Source: Listeria cossartiae subsp. cayugensis
GTDB lineage: Bacteria; Bacillota; Bacilli; Lactobacillales; Listeriaceae
Length of the DNA: 64,000 nucleotides
Assembly (NCBI RefSeq): GCF_014229095.1
Contig: NZ_JAARZC010000002.1
Span: forward strand, 372,001-436,000
Direction of reading: 5' to 3'
The first letter of the stretch is position 1; each line of letters begins with the position of its first letter. The notes below the pieces were generated by a model. That model searched no databases and was not told where the DNA came from. It saw nothing but the letters and a program-made list of their open reading frames with translations. Positions 46,544-55,844 of the stretch are shown here, one piece after another. The position numbers and the translations under genes are program-made.

Positions 46544-47851
46544 ATGTTAGGTAAAGGGAAAATTGCAGCTTTAGGATTTCAACATGTTTTAGCGATGTAC
46601 GCTGGGGCAGTTATCGTGCCACTATTAATTGGTGGGGCGCTTGGTTTTAACGGAGAAGAAATGACATACTTAGTGTCGATTGATATTTTTATGTGTGGGA
46701 TTGCGACATTGCTACAATTGACGGTTAACCGCTTCTTTGGGATTGGTTTGCCAGTTGTACTTGGATGTGCGGTTCAAGCCATTGCGCCAATTATTTTGAT
46801 TGGGCAAGATATGGGGATTGGCGCGATTTACGGATCGATTATTGTTTCAGGACTTTTTGTATTATTAATAGCACCATTTTTCTCTAAAGTTGTTCGATTC
46901 TTCCCTCCTGTTGTGACTGGTTCAGTTGTAACAGTGATTGGTTTAACGCTTATTCCAGTGGCGATTAATAATCTTGCTGGCGGGGCTGGAGCAAAAGATT
47001 TCGGTTCGATGTATAACCTTGGTCTTGGCTTCGGGACGTTACTGTTAATTATTTTAGTGTATCGTTTTGGGCAAGGTTTTTCGAAGGCAATTGCTGTCCT
47101 AATTGGCCTTGTTGGTGGTTCGCTTTTTGCGGCGCTTTACAAAGGGATTTCATTTGGACCTGTGAGTGAAGCAAGTTGGTTCCATATGCCGAAACCATTT
47201 TATTTTGGCACACCGACTTTTGAGTGGCCGGCGATTATTACGATGATTTTAATTGCACTTGTCAGCATGGTGGAATCGACAGGTGTCTACTTCGCTTTAT
47301 CTGATATTACCGAACGAAAATTAACGCAAAAAGATTTAACGCGTGGCTACCGAGCAGAAGGGCTTGCGATTATGCTTGGCGGCGTTTTTAATACATTCCC
47401 GTACACAGCTTATTCGCAAAACGTTGGACTGGTTCAGCTTTCTGGTATTAAGACACGTAAAGTGATCTATGCAGCAGCTGGTTTCCTTATTGTCCTTGGT
47501 TTAATTCCTAAAATTGGAGCAGTGACAACGATTATTCCAACGCCAGTTCTTGGTGGCGCGATGGTCGCGATGTTTGGCATGGTTGTCGCGCAAGGCATTA
47601 AGATGCTTGGAAAAGTTAATTTTACTTCCCAAGAGAACTTGCTGATCATTGCTTGTGCGGTTGGCGTTGGCTTAGGCGTAACGGTTGTACCAGATTTATT
47701 TAATGCATTTCCAGCATTTGTTCGTTTATTTACGAGTAACGGGATTGTTGCAGGTAGTGTGACGGCGATTGCACTGAACATTATCTTCAATATGATTCCA
47801 CATCGTAAAGATAAAAAAGCAACTAATCCAGAACCACAACATGCTGAGTAA
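46544..47851 (+). CDS. pbuX: Xanthine permease, NCS2 family
   Basis: A 435-residue membrane transporter with 12-14 hydrophobic segments of the nucleobase-cation-symport-2 family. QHVLAMYAGAVIVPLLIGGALG at the N-terminus, the NCS2 signature region near MVESTGVYFALSDIT (about 245-260) and NTFPYTAYSQNVGLVQLSG near 285 are typical. It takes up xanthine for Xpt. GAGGAGG lies before the ATG. It shares the riboswitch-controlled transcript with xpt and is ended by the terminator at 47914. Confidence 0.94.
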   Translation: MLGKGKIAALGFQHVLAMYAGAVIVPLLIGGALGFNGEEMTYLVSIDIFMCGIATLLQLTVNRFFGIGLPVVLGCAVQAIAPIILIGQDMGIGAIYGSIIVSGLFVLLIAPFFSKVVRFFPPVVTGSVVTVIGLTLIPVAINNLAGGAGAKDFGSMYNLGLGFGTLLLIILVYRFGQGFSKAIAVLIGLVGGSLFAALYKGISFGPVSEASWFHMPKPFYFGTPTFEWPAIITMILIALVSMVESTGVYFALSDITERKLTQKDLTRGYRAEGLAIMLGGVFNTFPYTAYSQNVGLVQLSGIKTRKVIYAAAGFLIVLGLIPKIGAVTTIIPTPVLGGAMVAMFGMVVAQGIKMLGKVNFTSQENLLIIACAVGVGLGVTVVPDLFNAFPAFVRLFTSNGIVAGSVTAIALNIIFNMIPHRKDKKATNPEPQHAE

Positions 47852-47913
47852 AAAATAAAACAGTTTTAATTGGGCTATTTTTTCTCATATACTTATACAC
47901 AATCCTTTATTTG

Positions 47914-47948
47914 AAAGCGGAATTGGTCTATATCAATTTCGCTTTTTT
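47914..47948 (+). terminator. Intrinsic terminator of xpt-pbuX
   Basis: A 12-bp stem (47914-47925 with 47934-47945, one G-U) followed by T residues. Confidence 0.85.
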
Positions 47949-47960
47949 GCTGTTTTTCTA

Positions 47961-47985
47961 GTTTTATTTTCATTATGTTGGGTAT
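47961..47985 (+). promoter_or_regulatory. SigB-type promoter of the chitinase gene
   Basis: GTTT (47961-47964), 15-nt spacer, GGGTAT (47980-47985), matching the Listeria SigB consensus. It is 58 nt before the chitinase ATG. Chitinase activity in L. monocytogenes has been reported to depend on SigB. Confidence 0.7.
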
Positions 47986-48042
47986 TTTCTAGTAGCTCCA
48001 AAAAAGCAAGCTTGGGGTAGATAAAGTAAGGGGGAAAAGTAG

Positions 48043-49101
48043 ATGAATGGTAAACAAGTAATGGTTGGTGGTTTGTCTTTACTTTTAGTTGGCACGGGAC
48101 TGGGAGCATTTGGGAGTACGGCACAAGCGGCGACAGATGATGCTTCTGTAATGCCAGACATTTCTAACAAACAAGTGCTAGTTGGGTACTGGCACAGTTG
48201 GAAATCTTCCGGAAAAGATGGCTATCAACAAGGAACTTCGGCTGATATTGCATTAAAAGATACACCGAAAGCTTATAACGTGGTAGATGTTTCCTTTATG
48301 AAAGGGGACGGGGTTAATCGCATTCCAACTTTTAAACCAGTGGGAATAAATGATAGCGATTTCAGAGCGCAAGTGGGGGCATTAAATAAAGAAGGTCGCG
48401 CCGTTTTGTTAGCGCTTGGTGGAGCGGATGGCCACGTCGAACTTAAAGCTGGGGATGAGCAAGCGTTCGCAAATGAAATTATCCGCCAAGTGGAAACATA
48501 TGGTTTTGACGGATTAGACATTGACTTAGAACAAAGTGCAATTACCGCGGGAGATAATAAAACGGTCATTCCAGCAGCGCTAAAAATCGTCAAAGATCAT
48601 TATAAAGCAGAAGGTAAAAACTTCTTAATCACGATGGCGCCAGAATTTCCTTATTTGAAACCAGGGAGTGCTTATGAAAGCTACTTAACTTCGCTTGCTA
48701 ATTACTATGACTATATTGCCCCACAACTATACAACCAAGGCGGCGATGGTGTTTGGGTCGATGAAACAAACCAATGGATTGCGCAAAATAATGATACATT
48801 AAAAGAATCTTTCTTATATTATATGGCGGACTCGTTTATTAATGGGACTCGTGGTTACTTGAAAATTCCTGCGAATAAATTTGTGTTCGGCTTACCAGCA
48901 AATGTGGATGCAGCGGCAACAGGTTACGTCACAGATCCACAAATCGTTAAAAATGTTTTCAATCGTTTACAAGCAAAAGGGACACCAGTGAAAGGAATCA
49001 TGACTTGGTCGGTTAACTGGGATGGTGGTACGAATAAAGCGGGAGTGCCTTATAATAATGGTTTCTCTAACGCATATGGCCCAATTGTCGGAACCAAATA
49101 A
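48043..49101 (+). CDS. chiB: Secreted GH18 chitinase ChiB
   Basis: A 352-residue chitinase. An N-terminal signal peptide ends near the AQA-A site at about residue 30. A single TIM-barrel GH18 domain follows, with no chitin-binding module. The catalytic DxxDxDxE is D156-G-L-D159-I-D161-L-E163. APQLYNQGGDG and GIMTWSVNWD form the substrate cleft. AAGGGGG precedes the ATG. It is monocistronic, with a SigB-type promoter and a strong terminator. In Listeria it supports chitin use and has been tied to virulence. Confidence 0.93.
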   Translation: MNGKQVMVGGLSLLLVGTGLGAFGSTAQAATDDASVMPDISNKQVLVGYWHSWKSSGKDGYQQGTSADIALKDTPKAYNVVDVSFMKGDGVNRIPTFKPVGINDSDFRAQVGALNKEGRAVLLALGGADGHVELKAGDEQAFANEIIRQVETYGFDGLDIDLEQSAITAGDNKTVIPAALKIVKDHYKAEGKNFLITMAPEFPYLKPGSAYESYLTSLANYYDYIAPQLYNQGGDGVWVDETNQWIAQNNDTLKESFLYYMADSFINGTRGYLKIPANKFVFGLPANVDAAATGYVTDPQIVKNVFNRLQAKGTPVKGIMTWSVNWDGGTNKAGVPYNNGFSNAYGPIVGTK

Positions 49102-49109
49102 GCTAATAG

Positions 49110-49145
49110 CCGATATCCACATTTAAAGTGGGTATCGGTTTTTTT
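49110..49145 (+). terminator. Intrinsic terminator of chiB
   Basis: An 11-bp stem (49110-49120 with 49128-49138, one G-U) followed by seven T residues. Confidence 0.9.
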
Positions 49146-49157
49146 GAAACAGAAGAC

Positions 49158-49186
49158 TTGCTTTCATTTTAAAAGCGGCGTATGAT
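49158..49186 (+). promoter_or_regulatory. Promoter of rpsN2
   Basis: TTGCTT (49158-49163), 17-nt spacer, TATGAT (49181-49186). The Zur box begins 2 nt downstream of the -10, so repressor would block the start site. Confidence 0.7.
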
Positions 49187-49187
49187 A

Positions 49188-49210
49188 TAAATCGGAATGA
49201 TTATTATTTA
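49188..49210 (+). promoter_or_regulatory. Zur box controlling the alternative S14 gene
   Basis: The 23-nt palindrome beginning TAAATCGGAAT and ending ATTATTATTTA matches the Bacillus Zur operator (TAAATCGTAAT-n-ATTACGATTTA) at 20 positions. It lies between the -10 and the ribosome binding site. It predicts repression in zinc and expression in zinc starvation. Confidence 0.85.
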
Positions 49211-49226
49211 AGGGAAGGAGAAACTT

Positions 49227-49496
49227 ATGGCTAAAAAATCTAAAGTTGCAAAACATGAACGCCAACAAGCGCTTGTAGAACAATATGCGGAGCTACGTCG
49301 AACACTAAAAGCAGAAGGTCGTTATGATGAGTTGCGCAAATTACCACGCGATTCTGCGCCATCACGATTGCACAATCGTTGTGAGCTAACTGGACGCCCG
49401 CATGGCTATATGCGTAAATTTGGTATGTCACGGATTCGTTTTCGTGAACTAGCACATCAAGGCCAGTTACCCGGCGTGACAAAAGCAAGCTGGTAA
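49227..49496 (+). CDS. rpsN2: Alternative, zinc-independent 30S ribosomal protein S14
   Basis: An 89-residue S14 of the long C-minus type. The CxxC...CxxC zinc ribbon is missing (only one Cys, in [16 protein letters not shown]). The RNA-binding C-terminus [22 protein letters not shown] is conserved. Such paralogues replace the zinc-containing S14 when zinc is short. The Zur box in its promoter supports this role. GGGAAGGAG lies before the ATG. Confidence 0.94.
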   Translation: MAKKSKVAKHERQQALVEQYAELRRTLKAEGRYDELRKLPRDSAPSRLHNRCELTGRPHGYMRKFGMSRIRFRELAHQGQLPGVTKASW

Positions 49497-49530
49497 AAAA
49501 CTCCTTTTTTCTGCGAGCCAGATATAATTA

Positions 49531-49539
49531 TGCTACAAT
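49531..49539 (+). promoter_or_regulatory. Extended -10 promoter of the exonuclease gene
   Basis: TGCTACAAT, an extended -10 with one mismatch, 34 nt before the ATG. No consensus -35 is present. Confidence 0.5.
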
Positions 49540-49572
49540 AGATGGCAGTAGAAGGAAATTGGAGGATTATAT

Positions 49573-50445
49573 ATGACCGAAAATCGAGAAAATTTGCTCG
49601 TTGTTGATGGAATGGCACTGCTTTTCCGAGCATTTTATGCAACAGCCGTTTCCAAGCAATTTATGTTTAATCAACACGGGGTACCGACAAATGGGGTGCA
49701 AGGTTTTATGCGCCATATGTTTGCGGCAATCCGTCAAAGTAACCCAACGCATACACTGATTTGCTGGGATATGGGATCACAAACATTCCGTAATGAATTA
49801 TATGATGGCTATAAAGCTGGCAGAACAGCACCACCAGAAGAAATGATTCCGCAATTTGATTTAGCGAAAGAGGTCGCTGCTGGATTTGGCTTTGTTAATT
49901 TAGGTGTGCCGGGTTTTGAAGCAGACGATTGCATTGGGACGATTACCGTTCAAGCGAGTAATACGATTGCGACTACCGTTTTAAGTGGTGATAAAGATTT
50001 GTTGCAATTAATCGCTCCGACCAATGACGTTTGGATTATGCAAAAAGGTTATGGCAATTATAAACGATATGATGAAGCAACATTTTTTGAGGAGATGGGC
50101 ATTACCCCAAGACAATTTGTCGATGTGAAAGCATTGATGGGAGATACTTCTGATGGCTATCCTGGCGTGCGTGGTATTGGTGAAAAAACAGCGATTAAAC
50201 TCATCCAAGAGTTCGAGTCTATTGAAGGTGTCTTAAACAATCTCGACAAACTCAAACCAGCACAACAAACTAAAATTCAAGAAGACTTAGCAATGTTGGA
50301 ATTAAGTCAAAAACTAGCTCGAATTCATACCGAAGTTCCACTAGAAATAGACTTACCAAGCTTAAAATATAGCGGTTTCCGCAAAGATGCTTTTGCAGTA
50401 GTAGAAAAATACGGTTTAAAAACATTAACACGCGATATCGAATAA
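49573..50445 (+). CDS. 5'-3' exonuclease, PolI N-terminal domain type
   Basis: A 290-residue FEN-family nuclease like Bacillus YpcP, i.e. the 5' nuclease domain of DNA polymerase I as a stand-alone protein. Metal-binding acidic motifs are LLVVDGMALLFRAFYAT (residues about 8-24), GFEADDCIGT near 116 and LSGDKDLLQL near 137. The H3TH segment GVRGIGEKTAIKLIQEF is near 198. It probably removes RNA primers and flaps. RBS TTGGAGGA. A shared terminator separates it from the convergent rnhA-like gene. Confidence 0.92.
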   Translation: MTENRENLLVVDGMALLFRAFYATAVSKQFMFNQHGVPTNGVQGFMRHMFAAIRQSNPTHTLICWDMGSQTFRNELYDGYKAGRTAPPEEMIPQFDLAKEVAAGFGFVNLGVPGFEADDCIGTITVQASNTIATTVLSGDKDLLQLIAPTNDVWIMQKGYGNYKRYDEATFFEEMGITPRQFVDVKALMGDTSDGYPGVRGIGEKTAIKLIQEFESIEGVLNNLDKLKPAQQTKIQEDLAMLELSQKLARIHTEVPLEIDLPSLKYSGFRKDAFAVVEKYGLKTLTRDIE

Positions 50446-50494
50446 AAAATAGAAGCAATCTGGTTATTTCACGCCAGGTTGCTTCTGTTTTTTT
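50443..50494. terminator. Bidirectional terminator, exonuclease / rnhA-like
   Basis: A 13-bp stem (50451-50463 with 50474-50486, one G-U) has an A-run before and a T-run after. The rnhA-like stop codon lies in its loop. Confidence 0.85.
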
Positions 50495-50865
50495 ATCGCC
50501 TGACGCGCAAGTTGGTCGGCTTGTTTATTTTGGCTAACGTTACGCCATTCGGCAAAAAACAACTCTAGCGAATCTGCCATTTCTAAAATTGCTTCTAAAT
50601 GAGGCTTAAATAAAGGGTTCTTCGCATGTCGTTTATGAATTGCTTCAATGGCAACTTTCGAATCAGAGTACAAACGAATGAACGTTGCTTGTTTTTTCAA
50701 GGCTTCTTCTAGTCCGAGTTTGATCGCGATAAATTCAGCTTCGTGGTTGGTCATGATCGCAAGGGGAATTGCAAGTTGCTCATAGATGCCGTCTGCTTTC
50801 AGAACAATTCCAGCACCACTAGGGCCAGGATTTCCAGCACTTGCGCCATCAACAAAAACTTCCAT
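50464..50865 (-). CDS. RNase HI-like protein
   Basis: A 133-residue protein with the RNase H fold (Bacillus YpeP/YpdQ type). Catalytic carboxylates are D6 in VFVDGASAGNPGPSGAG, the Glu of NHEAEFIAIKLG near residue 42, D in LYSDSKVAIEAI near 66 and D in NKQADQLARQA near 120. All are present, so activity on RNA-DNA hybrids is possible. Some close homologues have been reported inactive. GGAGGCAC lies upstream of the ATG. It is monocistronic with a strong promoter. Confidence 0.85.
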   Translation of the reverse strand: MEVFVDGASAGNPGPSGAGIVLKADGIYEQLAIPLAIMTNHEAEFIAIKLGLEEALKKQATFIRLYSDSKVAIEAIHKRHAKNPLFKPHLEAILEMADSLELFFAEWRNVSQNKQADQLARQAIKKQKQPGVK

Positions 50866-50901
50866 CTTTTGTGCCTCCTAAAGTATGAATGATGTGGCTT
50901 T

Positions 50902-50930
50902 ATTATAGAAGGAAAGCTGTTTTTTTGCAA
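50902..50930 (-). promoter_or_regulatory. Promoter of the rnhA-like gene
   Basis: On the minus strand TTGCAA (50925-50930), 17-nt spacer, TATAAT (50902-50907). Confidence 0.8.
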
Positions 50931-50933
50931 TAA

Positions 50934-50961
50934 AAAAACCGGTAAATCGCTACCGGTTTTT
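50934..50961. terminator. Intrinsic terminator of cspD
   Basis: A 9-bp stem, AAACCGGTA with TACCGGTTT, is flanked by A- and T-runs. It terminates cspD on the minus strand and could work both ways. Confidence 0.85.
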
Positions 50962-50987
50962 ACGTCCGTGTCTAATTGGCAACTGGA

Positions 50988-51188
50988 TTAGGCTTTCTCT
51001 ACATTAGCTGCTTGAGCGCCGCGGTTTCCTTCTACTACTTCAAATGTTACCGCTTGACCTTCTTCTAAAGATTTGTAGCCGTCACCTTGGATCGCTGTGA
51101 AGTGAACGAAAATATCTTCGCCGCCGTCTGATTCGATAAAACCGTAACCTTTTTCATTGTTAAACCATTTTACTTTCCCATTTTGCAT
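50988..51188 (-). CDS. cspD: Cold-shock protein
   Basis: A 66-residue single cold-shock domain with RNP1 KGYGFIE (residues 13-19) and RNP2 DIFVHFTAI (about 25-33). These proteins act as RNA chaperones and transcription antiterminators. The high similarity to other Listeria Csp proteins makes the letter uncertain. Position next to mntR and the rnhA-like gene favours cspD. AGGAGG lies upstream of the ATG. The mRNA leader is long (about 125 nt from the predicted promoter), as is usual for cold-shock genes. Confidence 0.9.
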   Translation of the reverse strand: MQNGKVKWFNNEKGYGFIESDGGEDIFVHFTAIQGDGYKSLEEGQAVTFEVVEGNRGAQAANVEKA

Positions 51189-51551
51189 TGAAATAAATCC
51201 TCCTAAGTATGGCTAATAATTGCTAGAAATAGTTGTTAAAACGCTTTCATTAGGGCGTAAAAAAATTTCTCGCAAATACTACCTTTTCAGTTCATAGCGT
51301 TGCCGCATATGATACTAACACTATAAATCAAAATACCTATAAACGTCAAGCTGATTTTCGATATTTTTTAAATTTTTGGACTTGTAAGGGCATACTTTTT
51401 ACTAATTTGTCTCATTTTACTACTAATTGTTATTTTTTTCAAAGTGACGTCCTAGGAGAAATTTCGTTTTCGAAAGGGTAATTACTTTTAGAAAGGGCGA
51501 TATTATAGTACAATTGGCTATGTGAAAGAATTTAAGTTGGAGGGTATAGCT
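51189..51551. promoter_or_regulatory. Divergent intergenic region, cspD leader and mntR promoter
   Basis: This 363-nt gap has a minus-strand promoter TTGACG (51344-51349), 18-nt spacer and TATAGT (51320-51325), giving a cspD leader of about 125 nt. On the + strand TTTTAG (51486-51491), 17-nt spacer and TACAAT (51509-51514) precede mntR. A cre-like TGTTAAAACGCTTTCA (51234-51249) has the wrong internal spacing. Nothing else was recognised at 51350-51480. Confidence 0.5.
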
Positions 51552-51980
51552 ATGCCAACACCTAGTATGGAAGATTATATTGAAAAAATCTATTCCCTTA
51601 TTGAGACGAAAGGTTATGCCAGGGTTTCGGATATTGCTGATGAGTTATTTGTTCATCCTTCCTCTGTAACAAAAATGGTGCAGAAGCTGGATAAAGACGA
51701 GTATTTAATCTATGAAAAGTACCGTGGATTAATTTTGACGCCTAAAGGAACACAAATGGGGAAAAGGCTCCTAGAAAGACACGCATTACTAGAAAGTTTT
51801 TTAAGTATTATTGGTGTAGATCCGTCCCATATTTATCATGATGTAGAAGGCATTGAACACCACTTGAGTTGGAATTCCATTGACCGAATCGGGGATGTTG
51901 TTCAGTTTTTCGAAAATCATCCGGATGCGCTTAAGACGCTCAAGGCAATGGAGTCGACGAAACCAGAAACAAAGGAATAA
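51552..51980 (+). CDS. mntR: Manganese-responsive transcriptional regulator MntR
   Basis: A 142-residue DtxR-family repressor of manganese uptake genes. An N-terminal winged helix (residues 5-65, [23 protein letters not shown]) and a dimerisation/metal domain are visible. The metal ligands known from Bacillus MntR are all conserved at the same positions: D8, E11, H77, E99, E102 and H103. The start is ATG 51552 ([10 protein letters not shown]) after GGAGGG. A frame from 51522 lacks a ribosome binding site. No manganese transporter is adjacent. Confidence 0.94.
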   Translation: MPTPSMEDYIEKIYSLIETKGYARVSDIADELFVHPSSVTKMVQKLDKDEYLIYEKYRGLILTPKGTQMGKRLLERHALLESFLSIIGVDPSHIYHDVEGIEHHLSWNSIDRIGDVVQFFENHPDALKTLKAMESTKPETKE

Positions 51981-52137
51981 CGGTAATCCAAGGTTGAGAT
52001 GTTGATTATTGCGCAATCAGGTTTTACTTTAGAATCAAAATGGTGTTACATCGCTTGGTGTCGCGCTTTTTTGATGCACTGAAGTGACCAAAATATCTTA
52101 ATTCTTTTTTACAATATACATATTCGGAGGGGATATC

Positions 52138-53820
52138 ATGTCAAATAAAGTGAAATCAGATATTGAAATTGCATCAAAAGCAGAAATTCTACCAGTTACG
52201 ACTATTGCCGAACATTTAGGACTAGATGCAGATGCACTCGAACTTTACGGAAAGTATAAAGCAAAGCTATCCTATGATACGATTCACTCGTTAAAAGACA
52301 AAGAACCAGGGAAACTTGTTCTTGTAACAGCGATTAATCCAACACCAGCGGGTGAAGGTAAATCGACTGTAACAGTTGGACTTGGTGACGCACTCTCTAA
52401 AAAAGATAAAAAAACAGTTATCGCACTGCGTGAACCATCGCTTGGACCAACCATGGGGATTAAAGGCGGGGCAACTGGTGGCGGCTATGCGCAAGTTATT
52501 CCAATGGAAGATATTAATTTACATTTTACAGGCGATTTTCATGCAATTACAGCAGCGAATAATGCTTTATCGGCATTTATCGATAACCATATGCAACAAG
52601 GAAATGACTTAGATATTGATGGTCGCAGAATCGTTTGGAAACGTGTGGTTGATTTAAATGACCGGACGCTTCGAAAAGTAGTCGTTGGTCTTGGTGGCCC
52701 GATTCAAGGTGTTCCGCGCGAAGATGGTTTTGATATTACGGTTGCTTCTGAGATCATGGCAATCATTTGTTTAGCAAGTGATTTAAAAGATTTAAAGAAA
52801 CGTTTAAGCGAAATTGTGATTGGCTATAACTACAAAAAAGAACCGATTACGGTTGGCGAAATGGGTTATGAAGGCGCGTTAACATTACTCTTAAAAGATG
52901 CTTTGAAACCGAACTTGGTGCAAACATTAGAACATACTCCGGCAATCGTACACGGCGGACCTTTTGCTAATATTGCTCATGGGTGTAATAGTGTTTCTGC
53001 GACAAGCACAGCGCTTAGACTTGGCGACTATGTTGTAACAGAAGCTGGCTTTGGCGCGGACCTTGGTGCGGAGAAATTTTTAGACATTAAAGTTCCTGCA
53101 CTTGGAAAAGCACCGGATTGTGTGGTTATTGTTGCAACGATTCGCGCGCTCAAAATGCATGGTGGTGCTTTGAAAACTGAACTGAGCGAAGAAAATATTG
53201 ATGCGTTAGCTAAAGGTTTTACTAATTTGCAAAAACATACGGAGTCTATCCAAACATTTGGTATTCCGTACGTGGTAGCGATCAATAAATTTATCACTGA
53301 TTCTGACGCAGAAGTGGCGAAATTAGAAGCGCTTTGCGAAGAACATGGCATTCCGTTTTCCTTAACAGAAGTTTGGGAAAAAGGCGGCGACGGTGGTCTA
53401 GAACTTGCGGATAAAGTCATTGCAGCTGTGGAAAGTGGAGCAGCAGACTACAAACGCATTTATGATGACGCTTGGTCGATTGAAGAAAAATTAGAAGCGA
53501 TTGTGACGAAGGTTTACGGTGGTATTGGCGTGGAGCTTTCTAGCAAGGCGCAAAAACAAATCGTGGAATTTAAAAAATATGGTTGGGATCGCTATCCGAT
53601 TTGTATGGCGAAAACACAATATTCGTTATCGGATGATCCGACATTACTCGGTCGTCCAACTGATTTCGTGATTCATATTCGCGAATTTATTCCAAAACTT
53701 GGTGCTGGATTTGTTGTTGCTTTAACAGGCGACGTGATGACGATGCCGGGCTTACCGAAAAAACCAGCGGCATTAAATATGGATGTCGATGAAAATGGTA
53801 ACGCGCAAGGTTTATTTTAA
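52138..53820 (+). CDS. fhs: Formate-tetrahydrofolate ligase
   Basis: ATP-dependent formation of 10-formyl-THF from formate and THF, 560 residues. The P-loop [16 protein letters not shown] is near residue 63-78. [27 protein letters not shown] and [10 protein letters not shown] are family signatures. AGGGGATATC lies before the ATG. It is monocistronic, with a terminator right after. The upstream gap 51981-52137 has TACAAT at 52110 and small imperfect hairpins but no recognised riboswitch. Formate from the pfl enzyme in this window is a possible substrate source. Confidence 0.95.
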   Translation: MSNKVKSDIEIASKAEILPVTTIAEHLGLDADALELYGKYKAKLSYDTIHSLKDKEPGKLVLVTAINPTPAGEGKSTVTVGLGDALSKKDKKTVIALREPSLGPTMGIKGGATGGGYAQVIPMEDINLHFTGDFHAITAANNALSAFIDNHMQQGNDLDIDGRRIVWKRVVDLNDRTLRKVVVGLGGPIQGVPREDGFDITVASEIMAIICLASDLKDLKKRLSEIVIGYNYKKEPITVGEMGYEGALTLLLKDALKPNLVQTLEHTPAIVHGGPFANIAHGCNSVSATSTALRLGDYVVTEAGFGADLGAEKFLDIKVPALGKAPDCVVIVATIRALKMHGGALKTELSEENIDALAKGFTNLQKHTESIQTFGIPYVVAINKFITDSDAEVAKLEALCEEHGIPFSLTEVWEKGGDGGLELADKVIAAVESGAADYKRIYDDAWSIEEKLEAIVTKVYGGIGVELSSKAQKQIVEFKKYGWDRYPICMAKTQYSLSDDPTLLGRPTDFVIHIREFIPKLGAGFVVALTGDVMTMPGLPKKPAALNMDVDENGNAQGLF

Positions 53821-53826
53821 AACTAG

Positions 53827-53866
53827 AAGTTCCAAAAGTGGATTCGTCGCTTTTGGAACTTTTTTC
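53827..53866 (+). terminator. Intrinsic terminator after fhs
   Basis: A perfect 12-bp stem (53827-53838 with 53850-53861) followed by T residues. Confidence 0.9.
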
Positions 53867-53877
53867 AATTTAAGCAA

Positions 53878-53906
53878 TTGATATGTTCTATGTTTTCAGC
53901 TAGAAT
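53878..53906 (+). promoter_or_regulatory. Promoter of the ABC-F-thyA-dfrA operon
   Basis: TTGATA (53878-53883), 17-nt spacer, TAGAAT (53901-53906), 34 nt before the ABC-F start. Confidence 0.7.
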
Positions 53907-53939
53907 AGATAAGGACGAACAGGAAATGGATGGGACTAA

Positions 53940-55832
53940 ATGAAACAATTAAAAGTGGAAAATTTAACAAAAACATATGGTGAAAAAAGCCTGTTTGAAA
54001 ATATCTCGCTTACGATAACAGAGGGAGAACGTATTGGTTTAATTGGTGTAAATGGCACCGGGAAATCGACGTTATTGCAAATTATTTCTGGAAGTGAATC
54101 TGGGGATAAAGGTACAGTTACGAAAGCAAAAGATTATACGATTGGTTATTTGGCACAAGATCCTGAGTTTAATGAAGAGGATACGGTTCTTGCGGCTGTT
54201 TTTGACGGCGATACGGCGGCGCTTCGGGCTATGCGCAAGTATGAAGAAGTCTTGCTGGCGATGTCGCTTGACGCGGAAAATACCAAATTACATGATGCTT
54301 ACACGGCGGCTAGCCAGGAAATGGATGCTAGTGCGGCTTGGGATATGAACACAGAAGCGAAAACGATTTTGGAAAGACTTGGTATTACGGACTTAAAAGC
54401 AAAAATAAGTGCGCTTTCCGGTGGGCAGCGAAAACGAGTTGGTTTGGCGCAAGTTTTAATCGAAACGCCTGATTTACTTATTTTGGATGAGCCTACTAAC
54501 CATTTGGATTTTCAGTCGATTCGTTGGTTAGAAGAATACTTAAATCGCTTTAAAGGCGCTGTCTTGCTCGTTACCCATGATCGTTATTTCCTTGACCGCG
54601 TAACGAACCATATGGTGGAACTAGACCGCGGTTCGGCTTATCGCTATGTTGGGAACTACGAGAAATTCATGGAATCCAAGGCAATTCGGATGGAAAATAA
54701 AGTTCGTGAATCCGAAAAAAATAAAAACCTTTATCGTAAGGAACTGGCTTGGATGCGCCGTGGCCCACAAGGTCGGGCGACGAAACAAAACGCCAGACAA
54801 GACCGTTTCCATGACTTAGAGAAAAAAGTGAAAACGAAAGTAGATGACTCGGAACTGGCGATTGATTTTGTGACTAGTCGTCTCGGAAAAGATGTTTTCG
54901 AACTGAAAAACTTAGAAAAACGCTTTGACGAAAAACAAGTGTTGCAAGATTTTAGCTTGATTATTCAACCAGGTGAACGCCTTGGTATTACAGGGAATAA
55001 CGGAACTGGTAAATCCACTTTACTGAATATGTTAGCTGGGAAACTAGCACCTGACGCTGGCGAAGTGCTTACTGGTCAAACGGTACAAATCGGTTATTAT
55101 ACGCAACAAAATGAAGAGATGGACCCGGATATGCGAATGATTGCTTATTTGCAAGAAGCAGGCGAGCAAGTAACGACATCTGGCGGGGAAGTAATTAGTG
55201 TGAGCGCGATGCTCGAACGATTTTTATTCCCACCAAATTCACACGGGAAGAAAATCGGTAGCCTATCTGGCGGTGAAAAACGCCGCTTATTCTTACTGCG
55301 TATTTTGATGGAACGTCCGAATGTCTTATTACTAGATGAGCCGACCAACGACTTAGATACGCAAACATTAACCGTTTTAGAAGATTATTTAGAATCATTC
55401 AATGGCACGGTCATTACGGTCAGCCATGATAGATATTTCCTCGATAAAGTCGTGAACAAGTTGCTCGTTTTCCGGGCGATTGGGGAAGTAGAAATTTTCT
55501 ACGGAGAGTATAGCGATTATTTGAAAGAACTAGAGGCCAAAGGAAAACCAGCGAAATCAATGAAAAAAATGGCGAATACTTCGGTCGAAAAGTCAGCATC
55601 TGAGAAAAAGGAGAAAGTCAAACTAACCTACCAAGAACAACTGGAGTGGGACGGAATTGAAGATGCGATTAGCGAATTAGAACAAACGATTGAATCGCTC
55701 AACGAAACATTGGAACAAACCGGAGCCGACTTTACAAAAGCAGCAGAAATTAGCGAACTCATTACAGCAAAAGAAACTGAGCTGGAGCAAATGATGGAAC
55801 GCTGGGAATTTTTATCACAATATGCGGAATAA
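53940..55832 (+). CDS. ABC-F family ATPase, Uup-like
   Basis: A 630-residue cytoplasmic protein with two ABC domains and no membrane segments. Walker A motifs are GVNGTGKST (about 37-45) and GNNGTGKST (near 358). Signatures are LSGGQRKRVGL and LSGGEKRRLFLL, and each Walker B is followed by DEPTNHLD or DEPTNDLD. The interdomain linker (about 240-305) is the P-site-tRNA-contacting region of ABC-F translation factors. The C-terminal ~75 residues form a coiled-coil Uup-type domain. It is a housekeeping Uup-type translation factor rather than an antibiotic-resistance ABC-F, by overall form. thyA follows at 12 nt. Confidence 0.9.
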   Translation: MKQLKVENLTKTYGEKSLFENISLTITEGERIGLIGVNGTGKSTLLQIISGSESGDKGTVTKAKDYTIGYLAQDPEFNEEDTVLAAVFDGDTAALRAMRKYEEVLLAMSLDAENTKLHDAYTAASQEMDASAAWDMNTEAKTILERLGITDLKAKISALSGGQRKRVGLAQVLIETPDLLILDEPTNHLDFQSIRWLEEYLNRFKGAVLLVTHDRYFLDRVTNHMVELDRGSAYRYVGNYEKFMESKAIRMENKVRESEKNKNLYRKELAWMRRGPQGRATKQNARQDRFHDLEKKVKTKVDDSELAIDFVTSRLGKDVFELKNLEKRFDEKQVLQDFSLIIQPGERLGITGNNGTGKSTLLNMLAGKLAPDAGEVLTGQTVQIGYYTQQNEEMDPDMRMIAYLQEAGEQVTTSGGEVISVSAMLERFLFPPNSHGKKIGSLSGGEKRRLFLLRILMERPNVLLLDEPTNDLDTQTLTVLEDYLESFNGTVITVSHDRYFLDKVVNKLLVFRAIGEVEIFYGEYSDYLKELEAKGKPAKSMKKMANTSVEKSASEKKEKVKLTYQEQLEWDGIEDAISELEQTIESLNETLEQTGADFTKAAEISELITAKETELEQMMERWEFLSQYAE

Positions 55833-55844
55833 GGAGTGCGAACG

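Noticed and set aside
51234-51249. cre-like site in the cspD leader
   Set aside because: The two half-sites are two bases too far apart for the CcpA consensus.
51981-52137. Possible riboswitch upstream of fhs
   Set aside because: Only short imperfect pairings such as TGATT/AATCA were found, and no conserved motif of a known folate-type (THF) riboswitch.
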